64,000 nucleotides of DNA, taken from an uncultured Desulfobacterales bacterium. Lineage in GTDB: Bacteria > Desulfobacterota > Desulfobulbia > Desulfobulbales > Desulfocapsaceae. Positions 1 through 8,857 of the stretch are shown here, in pieces. How positions within the stretch are numbered: the stretch's first letter is position 1; every line of letters starts with the position of its first letter. Position numbers and translations under genes: made by a program. Where the stretch lies: assembly GCA_937915545.1 (NCBI GenBank), contig CALGIJ010000021.1:62001-126000 (forward strand). Reading direction: 5' to 3'. Below the pieces are notes generated by a model. That model saw only the letters and a list, made by a program, of their open reading frames with translations, was not told the DNA's origin and ran no database searches.

Positions 1-604
1 CTGAGGAACTTTCCTCTGTCCATTGGGGGAATCCCGTAATTTGAGAATCTCCAGGCAAAAAAGCGAGAAACGGTGCCTTCCCCGGCCTCTTTCGGCAAAC
101 GCCGGCGGGGTGGCATGGAGTCTCTCCAGGGCCCTTTTCGAAAGGGTGGCCAAGAGATTTCACAGGCTTACAGAAGGCATGAACGGACCGGGGGAGATCT
201 CCGGCGACGGGTGTCCAGGATGCGCAGGCCGAAGAAGATGTCCACCTCGAGGAGGTCTTCGGGCAGGCCATGGTGGATCCATCGCGAACAGCGGCGACGC
301 CAGCCACCCTCGTCCTGGCGCCACTCGGGGTTGTTGGCGCTGTTGCCGGCATCGCAGGGGGTATGCCGGCTGCGGCCGCCTCGACGACGAGTGTACCTCA
401 GCATGAAGGGAAGAAGAACAAAGGATTGGCCAGGAAGGGCGGCATCACCGCCCACCCCGTGGAGCGGCACGGTCCGGCGGCGATTGTCGCATCCCTCCCG
501 GCAGAGAGAGCGGCGGGAAAAAGGTTTGCGACAATCGCCGCCGCCCTTTATGCTGTCCTTGTGGCTGCAGCTCCCATCCCAACCCCGCTTGAGGAGAACG
601 ATTC
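1..604. other. Stretch without a recognised gene at the window edge
   Basis: Reading frames here on both strands are arginine- and proline-rich or end at the start codon of the next gene, and none shows a recognisable domain. One small frame (270-608, plus strand) overlaps the start codon of the lyase gene at 605, but its product is low-complexity alanine/glycine and unconvincing. The clearest structure is a long hairpin at 475-543, listed separately. Confidence 0.5.
475..543. repeat. Long inverted repeat (hairpin) upstream of the CoA-ester lyase
   Basis: A perfect 17-bp inverted repeat has arms at 475-491 and 527-543. A second 5-bp stem (496-500 with 514-518) is nested inside, so a transcript would fold into a long stem with an internal bulge. 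Only a short T run (CTTT) follows the right arm, so it is not a textbook terminator. It ends about 60 bp before the start codon at 605. It could be an upstream terminator, an attenuator or a regulator site. Confidence 0.6.
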
Positions 605-1528
605 ATGAACGCCTATCGCTCGGTGCTGTCCGTCCCCGGACACCTGGCCAGGATGCACGACAAGGCAGCGGCCAGCGTCGCCGATGTCATCATGCTCGAC
701 CTCGAGGACAGCGTCCCCGTCGAGGCCAAGGAAGAGGCGCGGCGGCGGGTGCGCGACGCCCTGACCCTCATCTCCTGGGGGGAAAAGGAGGTCGCCGTGC
801 GCATCAACGGCCTCGACACCCCCTTTGCCTACCGCGACCTCCTCGAGATCGTCGAGGGGGCCGGCGCCGCAGTCGCCGCGGTGGTGGTCCCCAAGGTCGA
901 CCACCCTGGCGACATCCATTTCGTGGCGCGCATGCTCGACGGCATGGAGATGGCCCTCGGCCTGGACAGGCCCATCGCCATCGAAGCCTCCATCGAGACC
1001 GCCCGCGGCCTGGCCGAGGTGCGGGCCATCGCCGGCGCCAGCACGCGGCTGCGCAGCCTGGTCTTCGGCATCGCCGACTACTCGGCCTCGGTGGGGGCGC
1101 GTCTGGTGTCGCTGTCCGGCCACGGTGAGGGAGAGGCCGACATCTACCCCGGCCACCGCTGGCACTTCGCCTTGAGCCGCATGGTCATGGCTGCCAAGGC
1201 CGCCGGCCTGATGGCCATCGACGCCCCCTACGGCTACTTCAAGGATCAGCCCGGCCTGGAGCGCGCCAGCGCCATGGCCTGCGCCCTCGGTTGCGACGGC
1301 AAGTGGGCCATCCACCCCGACCAGCTGGCGACCATCAACCGTGTCTTCTCGCCCTCCCGGGAGGATATCGCCCGCGCCGCCGCCATCCTCGCCGCGGCGC
1401 GGGAAGGAGCCGGCCAGGGCCGCGGCGCGGTGGCGGTGGAGGGCAGGATGATCGACCAGGCCACCGTGCGCCTGGCGATGAGGCTCGACGAGCAGGCCCG
1501 CCGCCTCGGGCTGCATGGCCGGGACTGA
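605..1528 (+). CDS. HpcH/HpaI aldolase / citrate lyase beta-like CoA ester lyase
   Basis: This 307-residue protein belongs to the TIM-barrel family of CitE, malyl-CoA lyase and citramalyl-CoA lyase. These enzymes use Mg2+ to cleave or form the C-C bond of 3-hydroxyacyl-CoA esters. Visible signatures are the N-terminal RSVLSVPG, LDLEDSV at residues 31-37, VVPKV near 97, IEASIET near 126-132, FGIADYSASVG with the metal-binding Asp near 158, and a C-terminal GCDGKWAIHPDQ block typical of the lyases. The length is normal for a stand-alone enzyme; no citrate lyase alpha or gamma subunit is nearby, so it is unlikely to be part of that complex. The exact substrate (malyl-, methylmalyl- or citramalyl-CoA) cannot be read from the sequence. 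The TSUP permease gene follows on the same strand. Confidence 0.9.
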   Translation: MNAYRSVLSVPGHLARMHDKAAASVADVIMLDLEDSVPVEAKEEARRRVRDALTLISWGEKEVAVRINGLDTPFAYRDLLEIVEGAGAAVAAVVVPKVDHPGDIHFVARMLDGMEMALGLDRPIAIEASIETARGLAEVRAIAGASTRLRSLVFGIADYSASVGARLVSLSGHGEGEADIYPGHRWHFALSRMVMAAKAAGLMAIDAPYGYFKDQPGLERASAMACALGCDGKWAIHPDQLATINRVFSPSREDIARAAAILAAAREGAGQGRGAVAVEGRMIDQATVRLAMRLDEQARRLGLHGRD

Positions 1529-1647
1529 GCCGGCCACCGCCTTCCCCTGCACCATGGGATCGCCCATGGCTTTCCCCATGGCGAGCGGCGGGCAACGCGA
1601 CGCTCTCGCCGCAACCTCCCTCACACCTCTTCTCTGCAACGACGCCG

Positions 1648-2415
1648 ATGGCTCCCGACTGGCCCCTCTCTCTGCTGACCCTCATGTTCCTTGCCGCCCT
1701 GCTCGCCGGCTGGGTCGACACCCTGGCCGGGGGCGGCGGCCTGCTCACCCTGCCCGCCCTGCTCCTTGCCGGCCTGCCACCGGTGGCCGCCCTGGCCACC
1801 AACAAGGCACAGGGCTTTATCGGGCCACTCACCGCCACGCTCATGCTGACCCTGAAGGGCCGCCTGCCGCTCGTCCGCCTCGCCGGGCCGGTTGCCGCGG
1901 CGGCCTTTGCCGCCCTGCTCGGGGCGCAGCTCATCCGCCACGTCGACACCTCCTGGCTGCACTGGATCATTCCTGTGCTCTTGCTTGGAGTGGCAGTCTA
2001 TTTCTTCGTCAACCCCGGCCTCGGCCGGCTGGCTGGCCAGGCCCGTCAGGGTGAAGCCGGCTATACCCTCACCACGGTGCCGCTGATCGCCTTCTATGAC
2101 GGCGCCATCGGACCGGGGGCCGGCTCCTTTTACGCCGCCGCCGGGGTGGTGCTGCGCGGCCAGACCCTGCTCGAGGCGACCATCCATGCCAAGCTGTTCA
2201 ACTTCACCTCCAACGTCGCCGCCATGGCGCTCTTCGCTGCCGCCGGGCAGGTCGCCTGGCCCCTGGCGTCGGCAATGATGCTCGGCCAGTTCTGCGGCGC
2301 CACCCTGGCCAGCCGCACCATGCTGCATGGCGGCGAGAAGCTTATTCGCCCCCTGGTCATCCTCATGTGCGTCCTCATGTCGGCCGCCCAGCTCTACCGG
2401 CTGCTCGGCCGCTGA
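1648..2415 (+). CDS. TSUP (TauE/SafE) family membrane permease
   Basis: An inner-membrane protein of 255 residues with about eight hydrophobic segments, matching the usual TauE/SafE length. The N-terminal half has the family pattern WVDTLAGGGGLLTLPALL followed by ATNKAQGF; a second GPGAGSFY block lies in the second half, as expected for the internal repeat. Members export sulfite, sulfoacetate or other organic anions. The open frame runs further upstream, but that part is arginine/proline-rich and antisense-like, so I place the start at the ATG at 1648. No strong ribosome-binding site precedes it, so the start is only fairly sure. The preceding lyase gene suggests an organic acid substrate, which is inference only. 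A second TSUP gene begins at the other end of the window. Confidence 0.85.
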   Translation: MAPDWPLSLLTLMFLAALLAGWVDTLAGGGGLLTLPALLLAGLPPVAALATNKAQGFIGPLTATLMLTLKGRLPLVRLAGPVAAAAFAALLGAQLIRHVDTSWLHWIIPVLLLGVAVYFFVNPGLGRLAGQARQGEAGYTLTTVPLIAFYDGAIGPGAGSFYAAAGVVLRGQTLLEATIHAKLFNFTSNVAAMALFAAAGQVAWPLASAMMLGQFCGATLASRTMLHGGEKLIRPLVILMCVLMSAAQLYRLLGR

Positions 2416-2623
2416 TCCGGCCCAAAGAGCCTGACCGCTTCCTTTCATTGTCGGGCAGGAGAAAACATCCGCGGCGCATTGTCTTCGCGGCGTTTTTCCG
2501 CTATGCTGAAAAAAACGCAAGAACCGGCGGACCCAGCCCCATCCACGAAGACGAGAAAAGCATGCTGCAGGCAACGACAGCCTACCGCCAGGGTGGTGCG
2601 GGCCCCATCGGCCGGAGGGAACG

Positions 2624-5548
2624 ATGAGCCTCTCCCCCCGGCGCCGCTTCATCCTCCGTGCCACTGTCCTCTATCTCCTCTTCGGCAGCTGCTGGATATT
2701 CCTCTCCGACCAACTGCTGCTCGCCTTCACCGACATCACCAGGCTGACCCGGCTGTCCACCGCCAAGGGCATCACCTTCATTCTCCTCACCAGCCTGCTC
2801 CTCGCCCTGGCGCTGACCGCCATCCCCGACCGCCGGGAAAGTGACGGCATCCGTCTGCGCAGCCGCAACCTCTTCCTCGCTGGTGGCGGCCTGCCCCACA
2901 GGGTGGCCTACCTCTTCGCCGTGGCGTCCTCCCTGCTGATGCTCGTGCTGCGCATGCACATCGCCGTTTCCTTCGACGAGCGCCCCCTGCTCATCCTCTT
3001 CATGCTGCCGATCATCCTCAGCTCGGTGCTCGGCGGTTTCGGCCCCGGAGTCGTCGCCACGGTCATTTCCTCGGCCGGTATCGCCTTTCACGGCATTCCC
3101 CCGCGAGGCAGCTTTGCGATCGATGCCCCCCACGACCTCTTCCAGTGGTGCATGCTCGTCGCCACCGGCCTGCTCACCAGCTACCTCAACGACCTCCTGC
3201 ACCGCGCCCGGCTGCAGGCGGAAGAATTGAACGAGCGGCGCGAACAGGCCCAGGAGGAGCTGCGGCAGAGCGAGGAAAGGTTTCAGCTGGCCATGCGGGG
3301 GGCCAACGACGGCCTGTGGGACTGGGATTTGCGCAGCGACGCGCTCTATCTCTCGCCGCGCTGGAAAGCCATGCTTGGCTATGCCGAGGACGAACTCGCC
3401 CACCATCTCGACACCTGGCTCACCCTGGTGCACCCCGAGGACCGGCAACGCACCCTCGACCTGGTCGAGGACCTGCGCGCCGGACGCAGCGAGCGTTTCG
3501 AGACCGAGTTCCGCATGCGTCACAAGGACGGCAGCTACCGCGAGATCCTCTCGCGCGCCTTTCCCGCCCGCGACGATCAGGGCGAGGTGGTGCGCCTGGT
3601 CGGTACCCATATCGACATGACCGAGCGCAACCATGCCGCGCTGAAGATGGCCGAGCAGGCCAGCCTGCTGGAGAGGACCAGCAGAATGGCCAAGGTCGGC
3701 GGCTGGCGCTTTGCCATCGCCGACGGCAAAGGCACCTGGACGGCGGAGGTGGCGCGCATCCACGATGTCGACCCGGAGCGGGAGACGAGCAGGGAGTTCG
3801 GCCTGAACTTCTACCAGGGCGAACACCGCCAGGCCATCGAGAACGCCATCGCCCGGGCGGTCAGCGACGCCATCCCCTACGACCTCGAACTGGAAATGAC
3901 CACCGCCAGTGGAGCGACCAAATGGGTGCGCACCATCGGCCAGCCGGTCGTCGAGGACGGCCGGGTGACCGCCCTCGAAGGCGTTCTGCTCGACATCAGC
4001 GAACGCAAGCGGGCGGAAGCGGCGGTGCGCGAGAGTGAAGCGCGGCTGCGCGCCATCATCGACAACGTCCCCGACGGCATCATCCACCTCTCGCCCGCCC
4101 TCGAAGTACGCTGGGTCAACCTCGCCGCCAGGCGCCTCTTCACCCTCGACGACGATGCTACCGCCCTGGGCCTGCCCTGCCACCACACCTTCTGGGACAA
4201 GACGCAACCCTGCCTGTCCTGCCCGGTGACGCGCTGCGCCACCTCCCTGAAAAACGAGACCGGCACCCTCAAGCCCCTCGATGAACAGGGACCGGAGTTC
4301 GAGGTACGGGCCGTGCCGATCCTCGGCGGCAGCGGGCGGCTCGAAGGCATCATCGAGATCGTCCGCGACACCACCACCTTAAAGCGCCTCGAGGAGCAGG
4401 TGCGTCAGGCACAGAAGATGGAATCGGTGGGCACCCTGGCCGGAGGCATCGCCCACGACTTCAACAATATCCTCTCGGCGATCCTCGGCTATGGCGAGCT
4501 GGCCCTCGAGGAACTGCCCGCCGACAGCCCCGGCCGGGCCAGCGTCACCACCATCATCGAAGCCGGCCAGCGTGCCGCCCACCTCACCAAAGACCTGCTG
4601 CTCTTCAGCCGCAAGCAGAGCAGCCAGAAGCAACTCGTCGACCTCAACGAGGTGGTGGTGAGAATCGAGAAATTCATCAAGCGCATCATCGGCGAGGACA
4701 TCCTCTGCCATACCGACCTCGCCAAGGAGGCGCTACCCCTGCGCGCTGATCCCCACCAGCTCGAGCAGGTGCTGATGAACTTCGCCACCAACGCCCGAGA
4801 CGCCATGCCCCACGGCGGCACCCTGACCATCACCACCAGCCGTCTGACCCTCGACCGCGACTTCGTCGACCTGCACGGCTTCGGCACGCCGGGGAGCCAC
4901 GCCCTGCTTACCGTCAGCGACAGCGGCAAAGGCATGGACAAGGCCACCGCGGCCAAGATCTTCGAGCCGTTCTTCACCACCAAGGGCATCGGCCAAGGCA
5001 CCGGCCTCGGCCTGGCGGTGGTCTACGGCATCGTCCATGACCACCAGGGCCATATCAACGTCTACAGCGAACCGCTCAAAGGCACGGTGTTCCGCGTCTA
5101 CCTGCCGCTGTCAGAGGACACCACCGAGGCTGTCGGCGCCGTCCTGCCCGCCGAAAACCCCCGGGGCGGCAGCGAGACCATCCTCCTCGCCGAGGACGAA
5201 CCGGCGGTGCGCGCCCTCTTTTCCCGCGTCCTCCGAGCCGCCGGCTATCGGGTCATCGAGGCCGCCAGCGGCGACGAGGCGGTACGCATCTTCGAGGGAC
5301 AGGCCAGAGAAATCGACCTGCTGCTCTTCGACCTGATCATGCCGAAGATGGACGGTCGCCACGCCATGGAACTGATCACCGCCCAAAAGCCACAGGTCGG
5401 CTTTCTCTTCGTAAGCGGCTACGCCCCGGAAAACCTGCGCCGGCCGGAGATGCAGCACCTCCAGGAAGCGGTGCTCTACAAGCCGGTATCGCCGCGCGAG
5501 CTCCTCCAGAGAGTGCGCCAGACCCTCGATCGCCGCCACCACCACTAG
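2624..5548 (+). CDS. Membrane-bound hybrid histidine kinase (DUF4118-like, three PAS, HisKA, HATPase, receiver)
   Basis: A 974-residue sensor kinase. Two N-terminal membrane helices are followed at about 90-195 by a four-helix block resembling the KdpD-type DUF4118 domain. Three PAS domains then follow (about 215-345, 350-465 and 470-590; the first ends in the PAC-like VGTHIDMTERN). The kinase core has GGIAHDFNN with phospho-accepting His611, a GTGLGLAVVYG ATP-binding box, and a C-terminal receiver whose phospho-acceptor is Asp903 (FDLIMPKMDG). The third PAS contains several Cys residues (CHHTFWDKTQPCLSCPVTRC), which may bind metal or sense redox state. The start at 2624 has a strong GGAGGGA ribosome site. 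No partner regulator is adjacent, so its signal and target are unknown. Confidence 0.93.
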   Translation: MSLSPRRRFILRATVLYLLFGSCWIFLSDQLLLAFTDITRLTRLSTAKGITFILLTSLLLALALTAIPDRRESDGIRLRSRNLFLAGGGLPHRVAYLFAVASSLLMLVLRMHIAVSFDERPLLILFMLPIILSSVLGGFGPGVVATVISSAGIAFHGIPPRGSFAIDAPHDLFQWCMLVATGLLTSYLNDLLHRARLQAEELNERREQAQEELRQSEERFQLAMRGANDGLWDWDLRSDALYLSPRWKAMLGYAEDELAHHLDTWLTLVHPEDRQRTLDLVEDLRAGRSERFETEFRMRHKDGSYREILSRAFPARDDQGEVVRLVGTHIDMTERNHAALKMAEQASLLERTSRMAKVGGWRFAIADGKGTWTAEVARIHDVDPERETSREFGLNFYQGEHRQAIENAIARAVSDAIPYDLELEMTTASGATKWVRTIGQPVVEDGRVTALEGVLLDISERKRAEAAVRESEARLRAIIDNVPDGIIHLSPALEVRWVNLAARRLFTLDDDATALGLPCHHTFWDKTQPCLSCPVTRCATSLKNETGTLKPLDEQGPEFEVRAVPILGGSGRLEGIIEIVRDTTTLKRLEEQVRQAQKMESVGTLAGGIAHDFNNILSAILGYGELALEELPADSPGRASVTTIIEAGQRAAHLTKDLLLFSRKQSSQKQLVDLNEVVVRIEKFIKRIIGEDILCHTDLAKEALPLRADPHQLEQVLMNFATNARDAMPHGGTLTITTSRLTLDRDFVDLHGFGTPGSHALLTVSDSGKGMDKATAAKIFEPFFTTKGIGQGTGLGLAVVYGIVHDHQGHINVYSEPLKGTVFRVYLPLSEDTTEAVGAVLPAENPRGGSETILLAEDEPAVRALFSRVLRAAGYRVIEAASGDEAVRIFEGQAREIDLLLFDLIMPKMDGRHAMELITAQKPQVGFLFVSGYAPENLRRPEMQHLQEAVLYKPVSPRELLQRVRQTLDRRHHH

Positions 5549-5626
5549 GCTGACGCGGCCCCATCGACGTGCCGCTGCCTGCAGTCATCCTCGAGCAAAC
5601 CGCGGCATGCCCCGGGCAGACGACCC

Positions 5627-6634
5627 TCACCCCTCCCGCGCCGCCTCCCCCTTTGCCTTATGCCCAGCAGTACGCTCCTGCCCGGTCTCTTCACCCGCGC
5701 CAGCACCTCCGACGCGGGCAAAAAGGTAGAGACCGAGACCGGCGAGGGTGACGGCGATGCCGAGGAGGCCGAGGGGCGTCGGCGGCACTGCCTCGAGCAA
5801 GAGCATCTCCAGCGCCAGGGCAAAGAGCACCTCGCTGGCCTGGGTGGCGTCGACCGCGGTCAGCTGGTAGGCATTGCCGGCCAGCTGCCGCGCGTGAAGA
5901 AAAAAGCCGGTGGCGATGAGCCCCGAACAGAGGGCCACCAGAGCGGTCTGGCCCAGCTGCCCGGCGCTTGGCCAGGGGGGCCTCACCAGCAGCAGCAAGG
6001 CTACCCAGAAGGGCAGCGAGCCGAGGGTGAGGAGAAAGACCTTGACGAAGGGGCGGGCCAGCTCAGGGTCGGAGAGCCGTGGCAAGGCGGGGCGGTGGCG
6101 GTTTTCCGCCTCCCACACCAGCTGATTACCGAGCGGATAGCAGATGGCGGCGAGGAAGACGGGGATGGCGCCTCGGAGGATTTCCGCCGCCGCGGCCTGC
6201 TCGGCGCGGCTGAGGTTGATCAGCACCACGCCGGCGAAGATGAGCAGCGAAAAGAGCAGGGCGCGCCAGGAGAGACGGTGCCCGAAGAGGCGCAGCACCA
6301 GGGGGGTGGCAAGAATGGTCGACTGCCAGGTGGCGGCGACCACCCAGGCCGGGGCGTAGCTGGCGCTGTAGGTGATCAGGGCGTAGAAGAAACCGAAGCC
6401 GACCGTGCCGGAGAGGGTCCAGAAAAGAAAATGGCGCCGATAGAGGGCGAGGACCGGTCGGAGACGGCCGCGGCAGGCGGCGAAGCCAAGCCAGAGGAAG
6501 AAGGCCATGAAGAAGTAGCGCAGGGCGGCGCTCCACAGCCAGTGGCCGCCCTGCAGGCTCATCAGCCGGTTGAGGACGAAGGTCGAACTGAAGAAGAGCC
6601 CGGCGAGGGTGCCGAAGGCGATCAGTGGCAGCAT
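5627..6634 (-). CDS. DMT-superfamily efflux transporter (multidrug resistance efflux type)
   Basis: A 335-residue inner-membrane protein with about ten hydrophobic helices in two homologous halves, typical of EamA/DMT carriers. The N-terminal SSTFVLNRLMSLQGGHW and the following RYFFMAFFLW resemble the branch annotated as multidrug resistance efflux transporter (PF13536-like). The hydrophilic tail after the last helix is short and Gly/Glu/Lys-rich. The gene converges on the hybrid kinase gene and has no operon partner, so its substrate cannot be inferred from context. Confidence 0.85.
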   Translation of the reverse strand: MLPLIAFGTLAGLFFSSTFVLNRLMSLQGGHWLWSAALRYFFMAFFLWLGFAACRGRLRPVLALYRRHFLFWTLSGTVGFGFFYALITYSASYAPAWVVAATWQSTILATPLVLRLFGHRLSWRALLFSLLIFAGVVLINLSRAEQAAAAEILRGAIPVFLAAICYPLGNQLVWEAENRHRPALPRLSDPELARPFVKVFLLTLGSLPFWVALLLLVRPPWPSAGQLGQTALVALCSGLIATGFFLHARQLAGNAYQLTAVDATQASEVLFALALEMLLLEAVPPTPLGLLGIAVTLAGLGLYLFARVGGAGAGEETGQERTAGHKAKGEAAREG

Positions 6635-6893
6635 GGGGGTATGGGGGCGGAAGGAGGAAATCGGCCGTGGCCGCGGCTCAGGGAGACAAATGGCTCATTA
6701 AGCCCGATGCCGCCATCGAGGTCAACCCTTTCCTGGCAATAATGGGTATTTGCAAAAAACTGCTGCCTTTTTCGCCGCGATATGGCTAAATATCCCCGAC
6801 CCCGCGGGGCTACACGATACTACTGGCCTGCTCGCCACCATGACGCCGGCCCTGGCCCCCAGTCCACCGCAACGAGCCATCAGGAGAAGTTCC

Positions 6894-7373
6894 ATGACCA
6901 TTACCATCGACGCCATAGGCACCATCCGCAGCCCATTTTTCGATCTGGAAAACATGCCGATCCAGCCCGCCGGGGCGGCGGAGGTGGTCGGCACCCTGGA
7001 GATCCTGCCGCAGTACGCCGAGGCCCTTGCCGACCTCGACGGCTTCAGCCATATCTACCTCATCTACCACTTCCACCGCGCCAGGCGCACCGCCCTGCAG
7101 GTCGTACCCTTCCTCGACACCGTGCAGCGCGGCGTGCTCGCCACCCGTTCACCGCTGCGCCCCAACCATCTCGGCCTGTCCATTGTCCGGCTGCTCGGGG
7201 TGCACGGCACGGAAGTGCGGGTGCAGGGCATCGACGTCCTCGACGGCACGCCGCTCATCGATATCAAGCCCTATATCGCCAACTTCGACCATGTCGCGGA
7301 GAGCACCTCGGGCTGGATGACCGCGGGAAGGAAAGAGGTTGCCGGCAAGCTCTCCGACGACCGCTTCGTCTGA
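6894..7373 (+). CDS. trmO: tRNA (N6-threonylcarbamoyladenosine(37)-N6)-methyltransferase TrmO, short form
   Basis: A 159-residue beta-barrel SAM-dependent methyltransferase of the TrmO/TsaA/YaeB family, which methylates t6A37 in tRNA. Family blocks visible are the N-terminal IGTIRSPF, LADLDGFSHIYLIYHFH, ATRSPLRPNHLGLSIVRLLG and IDIKPYI. It lacks the C-terminal extension of the E. coli enzyme (about 235 residues) and so resembles the short bacterial/archaeal version. The frame is open upstream, but the ATG at 6894 has AGGAGA eight bases before it and begins exactly at the conserved domain. A histidine-rich protein gene lies 94 bp downstream on the same strand. TsaA-like proteins also occur near metal genes, so a role other than tRNA modification cannot be excluded. 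Confidence 0.88.
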   Translation: MTITIDAIGTIRSPFFDLENMPIQPAGAAEVVGTLEILPQYAEALADLDGFSHIYLIYHFHRARRTALQVVPFLDTVQRGVLATRSPLRPNHLGLSIVRLLGVHGTEVRVQGIDVLDGTPLIDIKPYIANFDHVAESTSGWMTAGRKEVAGKLSDDRFV

Positions 7374-7467
7374 GCGAGCGGCAAATCACTCCACCCCCGA
7401 GTCTTGTCAACCGGGCGGCCCATGCATATCATGGCGAGATCAAAAGAACCCCAGCGGAGGAACAGCG

Positions 7468-7734
7468 ATGAGCGAAGGCAAACACCGGCACGAACACACC
7501 CATAACCACGACCACCACCATCAGCACGAGCACCCCCACAAGCACAGCAACGAGGAACATAGCCACCCCCATCACCACCACCACAGCCACCCCCATACCT
7601 TCGCGCATGAGCACGACCATGCCCATGAGGGCGGCAGCCATGGCCACGACCATCTGCACGAGCCCCATAACGAGGGTCCCCATGACCATGAACACCCCGA
7701 ACACCACCTCGACGACCACTTCCATAAGCATTGA
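7468..7734 (+). CDS. Histidine-rich small protein, probable metal-binding/storage protein
   Basis: An 88-residue protein with 38 histidines (43 percent), mostly as alternating His-X or short His runs mixed with Asp, Glu, Pro and Ser. There is no signal peptide and no membrane segment, so it should be cytosolic. The ATG at 7468 follows a GGAGG box, which fixes the start. A paralogue lies at 25463-25735; both begin with MSxGKH and share the SHPHHHHH core. Histidine-rich proteins of this kind (compare Hpn of Helicobacter) bind Ni2+, Zn2+ or Co2+. The nickel/cobalt importer genes in this window fit that idea, but the metal is not shown by sequence. Confidence 0.75.
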   Translation: MSEGKHRHEHTHNHDHHHQHEHPHKHSNEEHSHPHHHHHSHPHTFAHEHDHAHEGGSHGHDHLHEPHNEGPHDHEHPEHHLDDHFHKH

Positions 7735-7807
7735 GCGGCGAGAAGCGGAAGCGACGGCAATGACCGTCGCCTCTCCGCGCTGAGCGGCCCACCCCGCCTG
7801 ATTATTT

Positions 7808-7850
7808 TCCGAAAACCCGAAAATATTCGACAGATATTCGGGTTTTCGGA
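7808..7850. terminator. 14-bp palindrome: terminator of the trmO/His-rich unit or an enhancer site for the PEP-CTERM gene
   Basis: The arms at 7808-7821 and 7837-7850 are perfectly complementary with a 15-nt AT-rich loop, and TTCGTTTTT follows on the plus strand, which suits a Rho-independent terminator for the upstream genes. It also lies roughly 90-130 bp before the sigma-54 promoter at 7941-7957, the normal place for an enhancer-binding-protein site. The two readings are not exclusive. Confidence 0.6.
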
Positions 7851-7940
7851 TTCGTTTTTGCCGACAACCCACCCCGACGCGGAACCCTCTTGATCCATAA
7901 CTTCTTGAAACCGCAAAGGTAGCTAAGAAAGCCCTGAAGA

Positions 7941-7957
7941 TGGCAGCTTTCTTGCTT
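7941..7957 (+). promoter_or_regulatory. Sigma-54 (-24/-12) promoter of the PEP-CTERM gene
   Basis: TGGCAG-N5-TTGCTT matches the RpoN consensus TGGCAc-N5-TTGCw, with the invariant GG (7942-7943) and GC (7954-7955) exactly 12 bases apart. It lies about 70 bp upstream of the start codon at 8029. RpoN control of PEP-CTERM genes through the PrsK/PrsR pair is known in other bacteria. Confidence 0.7.
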
Positions 7958-8028
7958 ATGTCTCCCCCAAATCTCGTTCTCCGGAGAAAATTCCGGAGGT
8001 GGTTCTGTTCGCAACCCAAGGTATCCTC

Positions 8029-8715
8029 ATGAAAAAGCACGTCATTGCAACATTTGCGGCCGTCCTTATGCTCTTCGGGGCCAGTTCCTCGTTCGCTCTC
8101 CCCGTTAAGGGTGCAACGGTGACCATCCTCGAAGGCCCCTATGGATCTACATCTGGGGGGGAGTTTCGCATCGTCGATCAAGCTGTCAGTGACCAAGAGT
8201 GGATTGGCTTCTGCCTGGAACTGAACGAAACGTTGAACTACAACACTCCCTATACGGTGAAAAGTGTCGCCAACTTTGCAGAGCAAGGAGGAGTGGGCGG
8301 GGCTGTCGATCACGACAACGATGACGATACACCAACACGCGATGGATTGAGCCAGAGGTCCAAATGGCTCTACTACAACTATATGTTCGGAGATTACGAG
8401 TGGTCCCGCGATAATTCACGTAACGACGCGTCGGCTAATATCGTGCAGAACCTGCTCTGGTATTTCGAGGATGAGATGGATCTAGACCGATCTTCAGATG
8501 CCTGGCAATTTTTCAGAAATGTTTTCCGCGACCAATACAGAGCAGATCCTTCCATATCCGGAACGGTAAAGGTGCTCAACATCATGGACGGCGAAACCTT
8601 CAAACAGAGCCTTATCGTCGGCGAACAGCAACCGGTTCCGGAGCCGGCAACCCTGCTGCTAATGGGCAGCGGCCTGATGGGCATCGTCGGTCTGGCGAGG
8701 AGAAAGAAAAAATAA
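8029..8715 (+). CDS. PEP-CTERM sorting-domain exported protein
   Basis: A 228-residue secreted protein with an N-terminal signal peptide (MKKHVIATFAAVLMLFGASS) and a textbook C-terminal PEP-CTERM tail: VPEPATLLLMG, a hydrophobic helix and an RRKKK end. Such tails are recognised by an exosortase, and the proteins usually end up in the extracellular matrix. The body is rich in Asp, Asn and Tyr and has no recognised catalytic domain. Base composition is clearly lower in GC than its neighbours, which may indicate different ancestry or expression. The frame opens at 7999, but the ATG at 8029 starts the signal peptide. No exosortase gene lies in this window, so the sorting machinery must be elsewhere. 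Confidence 0.88.
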   Translation: MKKHVIATFAAVLMLFGASSSFALPVKGATVTILEGPYGSTSGGEFRIVDQAVSDQEWIGFCLELNETLNYNTPYTVKSVANFAEQGGVGGAVDHDNDDDTPTRDGLSQRSKWLYYNYMFGDYEWSRDNSRNDASANIVQNLLWYFEDEMDLDRSSDAWQFFRNVFRDQYRADPSISGTVKVLNIMDGETFKQSLIVGEQQPVPEPATLLLMGSGLMGIVGLARRKKK

Positions 8716-8857
8716 GGTCACTCGTCGCCCACTCAAGACAGCCGCCCCGCCCCTGCCCTGAACGCAGGCTCACACGCCTTGGATCGCCTGACCACCAGCG
8801 ATTCAGGGCGTTGTTGTTCCACCAAGACTGTTGCTCATTTTCCCCCGCCCACCCCCC

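Noticed and set aside
73..1128. 351-codon plus-strand frame overlapping the CoA-ester lyase
   Set aside because: More than a quarter arginine in long runs; it is an out-of-frame shadow of the lyase gene.
2582..4207. 541-codon minus-strand frame opposite the first hybrid kinase
   Set aside because: No domain, low-complexity Gly/Glu/Val composition, and complete overlap with a real kinase gene.
7468..7734. CAC/CAT-rich tandem pattern resembling a microsatellite or CRISPR-like repeat
   Set aside because: The periodicity is three bases and follows histidine codons in one frame with a ribosome site; there are no spacers or constant repeats.
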